This document shows, piece after piece, positions 52,405-60,822 of a stretch of DNA of 60,822 bases. The notes below the pieces were generated by a model. That model saw only the letters and a program-made list of their open reading frames with translations, had not been told where the DNA came from and did not search any database. Source of the stretch: Prevotella sp. Lineage in GTDB: Bacteria > Bacteroidota > Bacteroidia > Bacteroidales > Bacteroidaceae. Location: contig JALFPC010000018.1 of NCBI GenBank assembly GCA_022782305.1, forward strand, positions 1 through 60,822, given 5' to 3'. Each line of letters begins with the position of its first letter. Position 1 is the stretch's first letter. The translations under genes and the position numbers were made by a program.

Positions 52405-54768
52405 ATGAAAAGGCTCATAGGCATCATACTCTCAACCCTAATGCCGTTAGTGGTCATAGCTCAAGACTATGACCAGGATGGCTTTGGTAATGAAAGCAAC
52501 GTGAATCCAAGCACCGCTTCCAACCGCAATTTCAACAAACGAGACACTGCCTCTAACAAGGAAATTCCTATGGGCATATATGCATGGACCATCGACCGCA
52601 AATTCGGAAATATCCGTCCTGCTGAGGTAGACACCATGCCACACCTATACCAAAACACCATCTTCAACACGGGCATCTTCGGACAGTATAACACCACGGG
52701 CAACAATTACACGCCGAGGCAAAACAGGATAGTGATAGACCGCCCGCTCTTCTCGTCATTCATGTTTACACAACCCTATAGTCATGTGATGATAGAGCCC
52801 GACCAACTGCGATTCACCAATACTTTATCGCCAATAACCAACCTCTCTTACGACAACTGCGGCGACAAGACAAACGGCGAAGACCACCTCAACGCCAAAT
52901 TTGCCGTAAACGCCAGCAAAAGATTAGGCATGGGCTTTATACTCGACTATTCATACGCCCGCGGCTATTATAATAGTCAGAGTGCGTCTCATTTCGGAGC
53001 AAACTTCTATGTTTCTTATCTCGGCGACAAATACAAGATGCACACCATCTTTTCCACCTACCACCAGAAAGTGGCAGAGAATGGTGGTATTACAGACGAC
53101 AACTATATCACGCATCCTGAATCATTCGACGACAATTATTCAGAAAGCGAGATACCTACCGTTTTGGAGCGCAATTGGAACAGAAACGACAACATCCATT
53201 TCTTCCTCAACCACAGTTATAGCCTTGGGTTCTATCATAAGGTAAAGATGAGCGAGAGGGAGATAAAAGCCCGCCAGTTTGCCAAGGAGTCAATGAAGGA
53301 TAATGCCAACACCAAGAAGGATGACGACGATGATGACAACATCAATGCCAAGACCAAGCGCAACAAAACGTCGGCAGTCAATGAGACCCCGTTGGGCCGA
53401 CCCGACAATGCAGTGATTATGGGCGATGAACCCGCTCCCGAAAAGGTTGAAGTGGCTGCCGATACCACACGCATTAGTATTGCCGACCAGGCTGCCGCCG
53501 ATAGTCTCATGAGGGCGCAGGCCATACAAGACTCCATAGATGCCACCATGAAGGATGAGTTTGTGCCCGTCACGAGTTTTATCCACACCCTCGACATCAA
53601 CAAGTATGACCGCATATATCAGGCATACCAATCTCCAGCCGACTATTACGCCAACACATATTTTGATTACAACGAAGGATATCAATACGGTGGCGACTCC
53701 ATCTACGACAAGACACGTCACCTCTCGGTGAAAAACACCTTTGCAGTGGCACTGCTTGAGGGATTCAATAAATATGCCAAGGCAGGATTAAAAGTATTTG
53801 CCAGCCACGAACTGCGAACCTTCAAGATGCCGGGATACATCGCTGCAGACAACCATACCATGGTAACCACCGACTCATGGAACGAAAACCATGTGAGCAT
53901 AGGCGGACAGATAATTAAATCACAAGGCAAGACATTCCATTATGATATTCTCGGAGAGACATGGCTCACAGGAGAGGATGCCGGACAGATAAAGATTGAT
54001 TTCTCCACCGACCTCAACTTCAAACTCTGGGGCGACACCCTAACCCTCGCAGCCAAAGCCTATTTCTACAAGTTGGCGCCCACGTTCTATCAGCGCCATT
54101 ACCACTCAAAGCATATCTGGTGGGATAATGACAACCTCAACCACGAGACACGTACACGCATAGAGGGACTCTTCGCCTACCGCAAGACCAAGACACAGGT
54201 CAGGGTGGCCATAGAGGAGATACAGAACTATACCTATTTTGGCATGGGATACGATGCCACCACCGAGGGCCGCACAAATATGTTTGCTGGATTATACCAG
54301 TGCGGCAGCAATATAAACCTGCTTACGGCACAACTTAGGCAGGACGTAACACTCGGTCCGCTCAACTGGGAAAACATCATTACCTTCCAAAACAGCGGCC
54401 AACAGGATGTGTTGCCCGTGCCCACATTCAATGTATTTTCTAATATTTATCTGAAATTCAAACTCGTGGGTCAACTGGCATTCGAGATTGGTGCTTCTGC
54501 CACCATTTTTTCCAAATACAAAGCCCCAGACTTCTGTCCTCAACTCAACCAGTATGCAGTGCAGAAGACCGAAGCCAGCAAGGTGGACATTGGCGGATAT
54601 CCTTTTATCGATGCCTATGCCAATATGCACCTCAAGCACGCACGCTTCTTCGTGATGTTTAGCCATGCCAATGCAGGCAATGGCAACAAACAATATTTTC
54701 TGGCACCGCACTATCCGCAAAACGGCAGGATACTCCGCATGGGTGTGTCGTGGAACTTCTTCAACTGA
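52405..54768 (+). CDS. Putative porin (Bacteroidetes beta-barrel family)
   Basis: Signal peptide; IDRKFGNIRPAEVDTMPHLYQNTIF, GFGLDYSYARGYY-like barrel strands, terminal GRILRMGVSWNFFN. Confidence 0.85.
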   Translation: MKRLIGIILSTLMPLVVIAQDYDQDGFGNESNVNPSTASNRNFNKRDTASNKEIPMGIYAWTIDRKFGNIRPAEVDTMPHLYQNTIFNTGIFGQYNTTGNNYTPRQNRIVIDRPLFSSFMFTQPYSHVMIEPDQLRFTNTLSPITNLSYDNCGDKTNGEDHLNAKFAVNASKRLGMGFILDYSYARGYYNSQSASHFGANFYVSYLGDKYKMHTIFSTYHQKVAENGGITDDNYITHPESFDDNYSESEIPTVLERNWNRNDNIHFFLNHSYSLGFYHKVKMSEREIKARQFAKESMKDNANTKKDDDDDDNINAKTKRNKTSAVNETPLGRPDNAVIMGDEPAPEKVEVAADTTRISIADQAAADSLMRAQAIQDSIDATMKDEFVPVTSFIHTLDINKYDRIYQAYQSPADYYANTYFDYNEGYQYGGDSIYDKTRHLSVKNTFAVALLEGFNKYAKAGLKVFASHELRTFKMPGYIAADNHTMVTTDSWNENHVSIGGQIIKSQGKTFHYDILGETWLTGEDAGQIKIDFSTDLNFKLWGDTLTLAAKAYFYKLAPTFYQRHYHSKHIWWDNDNLNHETRTRIEGLFAYRKTKTQVRVAIEEIQNYTYFGMGYDATTEGRTNMFAGLYQCGSNINLLTAQLRQDVTLGPLNWENIITFQNSGQQDVLPVPTFNVFSNIYLKFKLVGQLAFEIGASATIFSKYKAPDFCPQLNQYAVQKTEASKVDIGGYPFIDAYANMHLKHARFFVMFSHANAGNGNKQYFLAPHYPQNGRILRMGVSWNFFN

Positions 54769-54779
54769 TCAGCCATCGT

Positions 54780-55418
54780 CTATTCACCAGATTCCTGCTG
54801 ATAGATATCATTGAAAATCTGCAATAGTTTATGCCTGTCGGCAATAATCTCCCTCAGAGCCTTGAGTTTCTTCTCGTTCTCTGACCCTGGAATCCACAGG
54901 CGTATATATCCATTGTTCGAATATTTGTTTTCAAGATGGTCATAGAAGCGTTTCCACTGCTCGTCTCGTGATTTCTCGGGATAGTTGGCCAGTCCAAACT
55001 GCACCGTTCGCCTCAGCACTATGTCGGGATCTATATCCCTATCTGCCTCAGCCACTATCTTTCCATACATGCTACGTGGCGCATGAGAAGCCGAAGCCCT
55101 ATGGTCTTCCACCGCCTCTTTCATTATCTTAATTTGGCTCTCCGAAAACCATTTGCGCAGTCTCATATCCTGCATGAGCAACTTACCTCCCGTGATATGA
55201 TGTATAGCCCTGGGCCCCGACATGCCAAGGTCGTGATAAGCAGCAATCACATACACCATGTTGACATCAGCACCGGTAGTGCGCGCCAATGCCATCGAAT
55301 TGCGTATCACCCTGGTTACATGCTCCATATTGTGAGCCTTGTCAAAATTAGCATACTTAGGCAGTATCTTTGTTTCCACAAATTCCACCAAATCAAGACT
55401 TGCAGTATTATTAATCAT
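54780..55418 (-). CDS. HD domain-containing phosphohydrolase
   Basis: HNMEHVTRVIRNSMALA...VIAAYHDLGM; EDHRAS. Confidence 0.9.
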   Translation of the reverse strand: MINNTASLDLVEFVETKILPKYANFDKAHNMEHVTRVIRNSMALARTTGADVNMVYVIAAYHDLGMSGPRAIHHITGGKLLMQDMRLRKWFSESQIKIMKEAVEDHRASASHAPRSMYGKIVAEADRDIDPDIVLRRTVQFGLANYPEKSRDEQWKRFYDHLENKYSNNGYIRLWIPGSENEKKLKALREIIADRHKLLQIFNDIYQQESGE

Positions 55419-55490
55419 AAAAAAGCAAAATTATTTTGCAAATATACACATTTATGTTTACTTTTGCAAGATATTATCAAACAAAATTTC

Positions 55491-56426
55491 ATGAAAGAGG
55501 ATATAGTAAAACAAAACAGCCTCAGGGCGTGGATACTAGCAGCCCGCCCCAAGACACTTACTGGCGCTGCCGTGCCTGTGATGATAGGTCTTGCATTGGC
55601 ATATTCAGACATCAGAAACGACAACGAGGCACTGCTCGCCGACTTCTATACCGACCCATCATTCAATTGGCTATCTGCACTTCTCTGCCTACTCTTTGCC
55701 TTTGTCATGCAGATAGATGCTAACTTCATAAATGACTTCTTTGACTATGCCAAAGGCACCGACAATATAGAGACGCGTCTGGGTCCCAAGCGTGCCTGCA
55801 CACAGGGCTGGGTATCGCTCAAGGCCATGAAGCATGCCATAGCCGCCACCACGGTATTAGCAGCGATAATCGGTCTGCCCCTCATTTTCTACGGAGGCAT
55901 CGAGATGATACTTGTGGGACTGGTGTGCATGATTTTCTGCTTCCTCTATACCACCAACCTGTCTTATATGGGTTTGGGAGATGTGCTGGTAGTGGTATTC
56001 TTTGGCATAGTGCCCGTGTGCACCACCTATTATATTCAGACGGGCAGCGTGACATGGCTAACGTTATTGGCATCGCTATGCTGTGGCACAGTTGTAAACT
56101 CTCTACTCATCGTCAATAACTATCGCGATCGCGATACCGACCGTGAAGCGGGCAAGATGACCCTCATTGTGCGCATTGGCGACCATGCCAGCCGCATGTT
56201 CTATATAGCCTGCGGGGCCTTGCCTTGTGTGGTTGGCACCGTATTCTGCTTTGTGGGCAAGCCACTTGCTTTTGTGTTGCCTCTCATCTTCTTGATCATG
56301 CATCTCACCACTTATGTTAAGATACGCAAGATTGACAAGGGGCGTCAACTCAATGAATGCCTTGGCGAGACTGCACGCAACATCTTTGTCTATGGTCTGC
56401 TTGTCACCCTTGGCATATTGTTATGA
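55491..56426 (+). CDS. menA: 1,4-dihydroxy-2-naphthoate polyprenyltransferase
   Basis: AWILAARPKTLTGAAVPVMIGLALA; INDFFDYAKGTDN; NNYRDRDTDREAGKMTLIVRIG. Confidence 0.93.
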   Translation: MKEDIVKQNSLRAWILAARPKTLTGAAVPVMIGLALAYSDIRNDNEALLADFYTDPSFNWLSALLCLLFAFVMQIDANFINDFFDYAKGTDNIETRLGPKRACTQGWVSLKAMKHAIAATTVLAAIIGLPLIFYGGIEMILVGLVCMIFCFLYTTNLSYMGLGDVLVVVFFGIVPVCTTYYIQTGSVTWLTLLASLCCGTVVNSLLIVNNYRDRDTDREAGKMTLIVRIGDHASRMFYIACGALPCVVGTVFCFVGKPLAFVLPLIFLIMHLTTYVKIRKIDKGRQLNECLGETARNIFVYGLLVTLGILL

Positions 56427-56556
56427 TATAGCCGATTATTGCCAGCAAGACCACAGCAATGATCACTTTGATAATGCAACCAGTAATCTTCTTGATTATC
56501 AGGAAGCCAATCACCAGTGCGAGTAGTCCGCAAACGTACAAGAGAAAATCATTCAT
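56404..56556 (-). CDS. 50-aa small membrane protein (sORF)
   Basis: Read from sequence: MNDFLLYVCGLLALVIGFLIIKKITGCIIKVIIAVVLLAIIGYIITICQG*; two hydrophobic segments; overlaps the menA 3' end antisense. Confidence 0.65.
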   Translation of the reverse strand: MNDFLLYVCGLLALVIGFLIIKKITGCIIKVIIAVVLLAIIGYIITICQG

Positions 56557-56594
56557 ATCTATAGATCATAATTTTTTGTGCCATCATCGAGTAA

Positions 56595-57491
56595 TCATTT
56601 AAACAGTTTACGGAACTCTGGGGGCACAGGTGTTTCAAACTCCATCTGCTCATGTGTTACGGGGTGGGTGAAGCACAGAAGCCATGCATGCAGGCACAAC
56701 CGATGTATAGGGTCGTCTCCATTGCCGTATTTGACATCTCCGCACACAGGATGCCCCATATCTGCCGAATGCACTCTAATTTGGTTTTTGCGTCCCGTTT
56801 CCAGTTTAAACTCCACCAGACTATGGTCAACAGTGCGGTTCATCACATGAAAATGTGTCACTGCATACTTCCCGCCATTGTCCACGGGCGAAGAAAAAGT
56901 GATATAAGCCTTGTTGTCCTTGAGCCAGTTAGCAATGGTACCATCTGTCTCCTCCATCTCTCCGCTCAGCACTGCCACATATCGTCTGTCATACACTATA
57001 TCGTGCCAGTTGTGCTCTAAGATCTGTTCTGTTTCCATATCCTTGGCATACACCATCAGTCCGCTGGTGTCTCTGTCAAGTCTGTGCACCACATGAGCCC
57101 TGCATTTCTGTCGGCTCTGCTTGAAATAATCATCCAACACAGATTTCACATTCAGCGACGAATGCCCGGCAGCCATAGAGAGTATGCCCACCTTCTTTTC
57201 CACTACTATGAGCCATCTGTCTTCATACACAATCTTGACAAACCTGTTCTTGAATTGCATCTGGTTGCGCTTCGTACGGCTCACAGCCACCTTCATGCCT
57301 GGTGTCAGCGGATAGTCAAACTGGCTCACAAACTTGCCGTTCACTTTTACTCCTCTGCCCTTGAGGGTAGCCTTGATCTTAGAGTGTGTCCTGTTTACAT
57401 TCTCCAGTAGAAACTCGAGCAGTCCACATTCTTTTTCCACCTTGAAATGCTCATAATCGTCAGCCTTGTTAAACTCGCTACAGAATCTCAT
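56595..57491 (-). CDS. RluA-family pseudouridine synthase
   Basis: S4-like N-terminus; VHRLDRDTSGLMVYAK; GRKNQIRVHSADMGHPVCGDVKYG. Confidence 0.95.
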   Translation of the reverse strand: MRFCSEFNKADDYEHFKVEKECGLLEFLLENVNRTHSKIKATLKGRGVKVNGKFVSQFDYPLTPGMKVAVSRTKRNQMQFKNRFVKIVYEDRWLIVVEKKVGILSMAAGHSSLNVKSVLDDYFKQSRQKCRAHVVHRLDRDTSGLMVYAKDMETEQILEHNWHDIVYDRRYVAVLSGEMEETDGTIANWLKDNKAYITFSSPVDNGGKYAVTHFHVMNRTVDHSLVEFKLETGRKNQIRVHSADMGHPVCGDVKYGNGDDPIHRLCLHAWLLCFTHPVTHEQMEFETPVPPEFRKLFK

Positions 57492-57709
57492 TGTTGTGTT
57501 TAAATAAATAATGTGTGAAAAATGTTTCTTTGATTATTAGCCTTGCGGTTATTCACCGTGTGCAAAGGTAGCAATTATATTTGAGAATCATGGTCGTGAT
57601 TTATGCTTTTTTCACTTATTTCCTCTTATAGTCATGCAAATTCCCATTTTTTTGTCTTAAATTTGCACGATGAATACCCTATGGTGACACATAACAAGCA
57701 ACTATTTCA

Positions 57710-58879
57710 ATGAAAACGGGAAACAAGATTATAGTAATGATACTGGCGGCACTGCTGCCCATGGGCACGTCAGCCCAGAAGAAATCCAAATTACAGAAGC
57801 GCGACAGGTATGAATTCTCTTTCGACCTGCCCACATACGTAGAGCAACTCAAGACCGAGCTCACCTACCCCATGGCATGGGGCAACAGCAAGACACACAA
57901 TTTCTCCAAGTGGAAGCGTCAGGCCAAGGCCAAGGTTCTTGAGTGCATGATGGCTTCCCCACGCCAGGCCGACAGTTATTCTATGAATATTATTTCCCAA
58001 GAGCAACGTGAGGGTTACAAGGCCATGAAGATAGAATTCAATGTGAATGCCTATTCTCGCATCCGCGCCTATATCCTTGTTCCCGAGGGCGATGGTCCAT
58101 TCCCTGCCATCAATCTCCTTCACGACCATGGCGGTCACCTCTTCATAGGCAAGGAGAAGATGATCAGACCTATCGACGAGAATGCAGAGGTTACCGATGA
58201 TGCCCGCATGTGGTCTGAGCGGTTGTATGATGGGCAGTATATGGGAGACTATCTAGCCAGCAAGGGTTATGTAGTTTTTTCTGCCGATGCTCCCATGTGG
58301 GGTGAGCGTGGTCGCGAGGAGGGCGTAGACCGCAGCAAATACGACATCATTGCTGGCAACATGATGATGCTGGGTCGCGACCTCAGTGCTTTTATGACCT
58401 ACGATGACCTTTCTGGCACCCATTTCCTTTCTACCCTTCCGTATGTAGACTCCAGCCGCATCGGTTGCGCAGGATGTTCCATGGGAGGTTACAGGGCATG
58501 GATGCTCTCAGCCCTCAGCGATGATATAAAAGTTGGTGCATCGATATGCTGGATGACCACCACCATGGTTCAGATGTCTGTCAAGGACAAGAAGAAGGAG
58601 TATGGTGGTTTTGCCAATTGCATACCTGGTTTGCGTCAATATCTTGATTATCCACATATCGCCTCATTGGCATGTCCCAAGCCCATGCTATTCATCAATG
58701 GCACCCAAGACCATCTCTTTCCTGTGGATGGCACCCGTGAGGCATTCTCCATCATGCAAGAAACCTGGAAGAGTCAGAATGCCGCCGACAAGATATCAAC
58801 AGAACTCTGGGATATCCCCCATTCATGTGGCAAGTCCGTGCAGCAGCGTGTGCTTGAGTTCTTCCAACAGCATTTATAA
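57710..58879 (+). CDS. Alpha/beta hydrolase (dienelactone hydrolase/acetyl esterase-like)
   Basis: Signal peptide; LLHDHGGHLFIGKEK; GCAGCSMGGYRAWMLSALS; FINGTQDHLFPVDG. Confidence 0.9.
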   Translation: MKTGNKIIVMILAALLPMGTSAQKKSKLQKRDRYEFSFDLPTYVEQLKTELTYPMAWGNSKTHNFSKWKRQAKAKVLECMMASPRQADSYSMNIISQEQREGYKAMKIEFNVNAYSRIRAYILVPEGDGPFPAINLLHDHGGHLFIGKEKMIRPIDENAEVTDDARMWSERLYDGQYMGDYLASKGYVVFSADAPMWGERGREEGVDRSKYDIIAGNMMMLGRDLSAFMTYDDLSGTHFLSTLPYVDSSRIGCAGCSMGGYRAWMLSALSDDIKVGASICWMTTTMVQMSVKDKKKEYGGFANCIPGLRQYLDYPHIASLACPKPMLFINGTQDHLFPVDGTREAFSIMQETWKSQNAADKISTELWDIPHSCGKSVQQRVLEFFQQHL

Positions 58880-58921
58880 TTTCGGCGGAGCTGCAATATG
58901 TCCGCACCCCTGATGATAAAA

Positions 58922-58966
58922 AAGTAATGTGCCAATGTTAGTATTCTAACTATTGGCACATTACTT
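58922..58966. terminator. Hairpin between the hydrolase and tRNA-Thr, likely bidirectional
   Basis: AAGTAATGTGCCAAT-gttagtattctaact-ATTGGCACATTACTT (15-bp perfect stem). Confidence 0.7.
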
Positions 58967-58982
58967 ATCATTATAAATTAAG

Positions 58983-59056
58983 AGCCTCTTGTCGGAGTCG
59001 AACCAACGACCTTGAGATTACAAATCACACGCTCTGACCAACTGAGCTAAAGAGGC
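58983..59056 (-). tRNA. tRNA-Thr (anticodon UGU)
   Basis: GCCTCTT-TA-GCTC-AGTTGGTCA-GAGC-G-TGTGA-TTTGTAA-TCTCA-AGGTC-GTTGG-TTCGACT-CCGAC-AAGAGGC-T; complete cloverleaf. Confidence 0.95.
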
Positions 59057-59060
59057 GGGT

Positions 59061-59156
59061 GGGCAAGCTACTTACATCGCGCCGCTACAACCAACTACCT
59101 TTGCTACGTTCCCGTCCTGGAGGATTCGAAGGGAGCTGGCCGTGCAAGACTTGCCC
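59061..59156 (-). ncRNA. ffs: Signal recognition particle RNA (small bacterial SRP/4.5S type)
   Basis: GGGCAAG...CTTGCCC closing helix; apical CCAGGACGGGAACGTAGCAAAGGTAG resembles the SRP core; ends ...CCCACCC; strong promoter immediately upstream. Confidence 0.8.
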
Positions 59157-59168
59157 GTTTTGCGGGTG

Positions 59169-59199
59169 CAAAGGTAAACAAATTATCCCATTCTGCAAA
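59169..59199 (-). promoter_or_regulatory. SRP RNA promoter: TTTG-N19-TACCTTTG
   Basis: -33 at 59199-59196 and -7 at 59176-59169, minus strand. Confidence 0.75.
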
Positions 59200-59295
59200 A
59201 TTTTTTGTGCTAAATTTTTCGGCATTGCTTTTTTTTGCTAACTTTGCAGCATTATTTGGTGTATCATGCCCTATTAATACAATTGTATATTGATT

Positions 59296-59838
59296 ATGAA
59301 TAAAGACGAGAAGATACAGATGCGTGCCTTTGCAATGGTAGATGGGTTATACCTCGGCATCATGTGGACAGTGAGTTTCGGCCTGTATGTCATTGGACTG
59401 ACGGGTTCGTTTCTTGGTATGTTTTCTCTTTTCACTGCCGTCTACAGCCTGTTTTTCGCAGCAAAGCGAATGCGTCTTTTTCGCGACAATGTGCGTCAGG
59501 ATTATATATCATTTGGCATGACCCTGATGTATATGTTGCTCATGTTTGGCACCGCCTGCATGCTGTTTGCTATGCTGCAATGCCTCTATTTCACATTGCT
59601 CGACAATGGTTTCGTGGTGAGCAAGTATACAGAGATCATGTGCACGAAAGAAGCCAAGATCATGATTCAACAATATGGTATGACACAAACAGATATAAAC
59701 AACGCTTTGGGCGCACTCGAAACGGCCAGTCCGCTGAGCATCACCCTATCGATACTCAATATAAACCTAATAATCAGTCTGGTTGCCAGCCTGGTGATAT
59801 CACTGTTTACCTATGGCAACAACCGCACCTTACGATAA
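59296..59838 (+). CDS. DUF4199 family membrane protein
   Basis: FAMVDGLYLGIMWTVSFGLYVIGL; four TM segments; typical length. Confidence 0.85.
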   Translation: MNKDEKIQMRAFAMVDGLYLGIMWTVSFGLYVIGLTGSFLGMFSLFTAVYSLFFAAKRMRLFRDNVRQDYISFGMTLMYMLLMFGTACMLFAMLQCLYFTLLDNGFVVSKYTEIMCTKEAKIMIQQYGMTQTDINNALGALETASPLSITLSILNINLIISLVASLVISLFTYGNNRTLR

Positions 59839-59858
59839 CAAAAAATAATATAGGTCAC

Positions 59859-60822
59859 ATGAATAGAAGAATAGTCATTATTGTATGTATGCTGATAATG
59901 AGCGTAGGCATGCGAGGCAGCGACTTCAAATTCAAGTCGGCACGCATAGACTCGCTCAACAAGGATGTGGAAGACCACATCTACGACGACGACGTGATGA
60001 GTCGCATAAACCTGCTGATGAAAGAATCTAAAGCCATCAATGACCAGACGGGCATGGTTCTTGCCTACAGACAGGGCATCTTTGTCACCTCGCTATGGCA
60101 GAGCAAACCCGAGCAGGCGCAGGCAATGATCAAAAACATGTATAACAACATTAAAGACCATAAGAAATACCAGAATTGGTTTGTGGATGCATACAGGTTT
60201 GTGATTTATGGTTATCAAGATCTTGGACACTATCATTCAGCCATCAATGTGGCCAAGGAAATGGTAAACAACATACATGCCGACAAGGTGTACACCATAG
60301 CTCATTTCGCCATATACGAGTGCTATAAGGATATGCTAATGCACGATATGGAATTCAAGGAACTCGACATACTAATAAAAAACATAGAAAAGGGCAATAG
60401 ATATATGTCTGCTTATATATATGTGAATGCAGCACTGTCGTATATCAGTGCCAACAATAAGAAGGATGAACATAAGGCCTTAACGTATCTGACAAAGGCC
60501 GACTCGATATTCTCTGCTAACAAGGGGAAGAATACAATAACACTGAAAGACTTCCACGAGAATTTCATGTGGTATGTGTTTGCCTCCTATCATCTGGAGG
60601 CCAAGGGCGGAAGCAGAGAAAAAGCCCATTTCTATATGCGACTGCTGAAGGAGGATGGTACCACCGACTCCAAACGATTGCTCTATTCCCTGCGCATGAT
60701 TGAATATATGAACAACCAGCAATGGAAAGAGGCACTGACTGCCAGCGACTCTTTGGTGAGAATAAAGAAACTCATGGATATCGCGCCCTACAACGAGTCG
60801 TATTATTATGACATGGCCACCA
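59859..60822 (+). CDS. Exported TPR-rich protein, truncated at the window edge (possible regulator or histidine-kinase sensor N-terminus)
   Basis: Open ORF from MNRRIVIIVCMLIMSVGMRGSDFKFKSARIDSLNKDVEDHIYDDDVM to the window end; helical repeats. Confidence 0.7.
   Translation, partial: MNRRIVIIVCMLIMSVGMRGSDFKFKSARIDSLNKDVEDHIYDDDVMSRINLLMKESKAINDQTGMVLAYRQGIFVTSLWQSKPEQAQAMIKNMYNNIKDHKKYQNWFVDAYRFVIYGYQDLGHYHSAINVAKEMVNNIHADKVYTIAHFAIYECYKDMLMHDMEFKELDILIKNIEKGNRYMSAYIYVNAALSYISANNKKDEHKALTYLTKADSIFSANKGKNTITLKDFHENFMWYVFASYHLEAKGGSREKAHFYMRLLKEDGTTDSKRLLYSLRMIEYMNNQQWKEALTASDSLVRIKKLMDIAPYNESYYYDMAT

Overview
The window looks like a chromosomal segment from a Bacteroidetes bacterium, probably Prevotella-like. 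Supporting signs are recurrent TTTG-N19/20-TAnnTTTG promoters, many Bacteroidetes-type DUF families and typical Bacteroidetes operon order. It is mostly core genome: gyrA, panB, lon-tgt-lptF/G-DEAD helicase, gdhA, pyrG-yidC, dnaN-exonuclease-coaBC-DUF4835-recN, aspS, bamD-omega-DUF4293, uvrB, menA, tRNA-Thr and an SRP RNA. No CRISPR array, prophage or intact mobile element was seen. The left edge looks like the promoter and boxA-containing leader of an rRNA operon running off the window on the minus strand. Items most worth a second look: (i) an orphan small-RNA candidate at about 47433-47521(-) with a near-ideal promoter and a 13-bp-stem terminator; (ii) a 50-aa membrane sORF at 56404-56556(-), absent from the ORF track; (iii) two adjacent small DNA-binding-like proteins, one possibly HARE-HTH-like and one winged-helix with an H1-like Lys/Ala tail; (iv) three short periodic intergenic repeats (21, 22 and 18 bp); (v) a 29-codon uORF in the gdhA leader; (vi) a TPR protein with an apparently inactivated trypsin-like domain. 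Family names come from reading the protein sequences. No database search was run.
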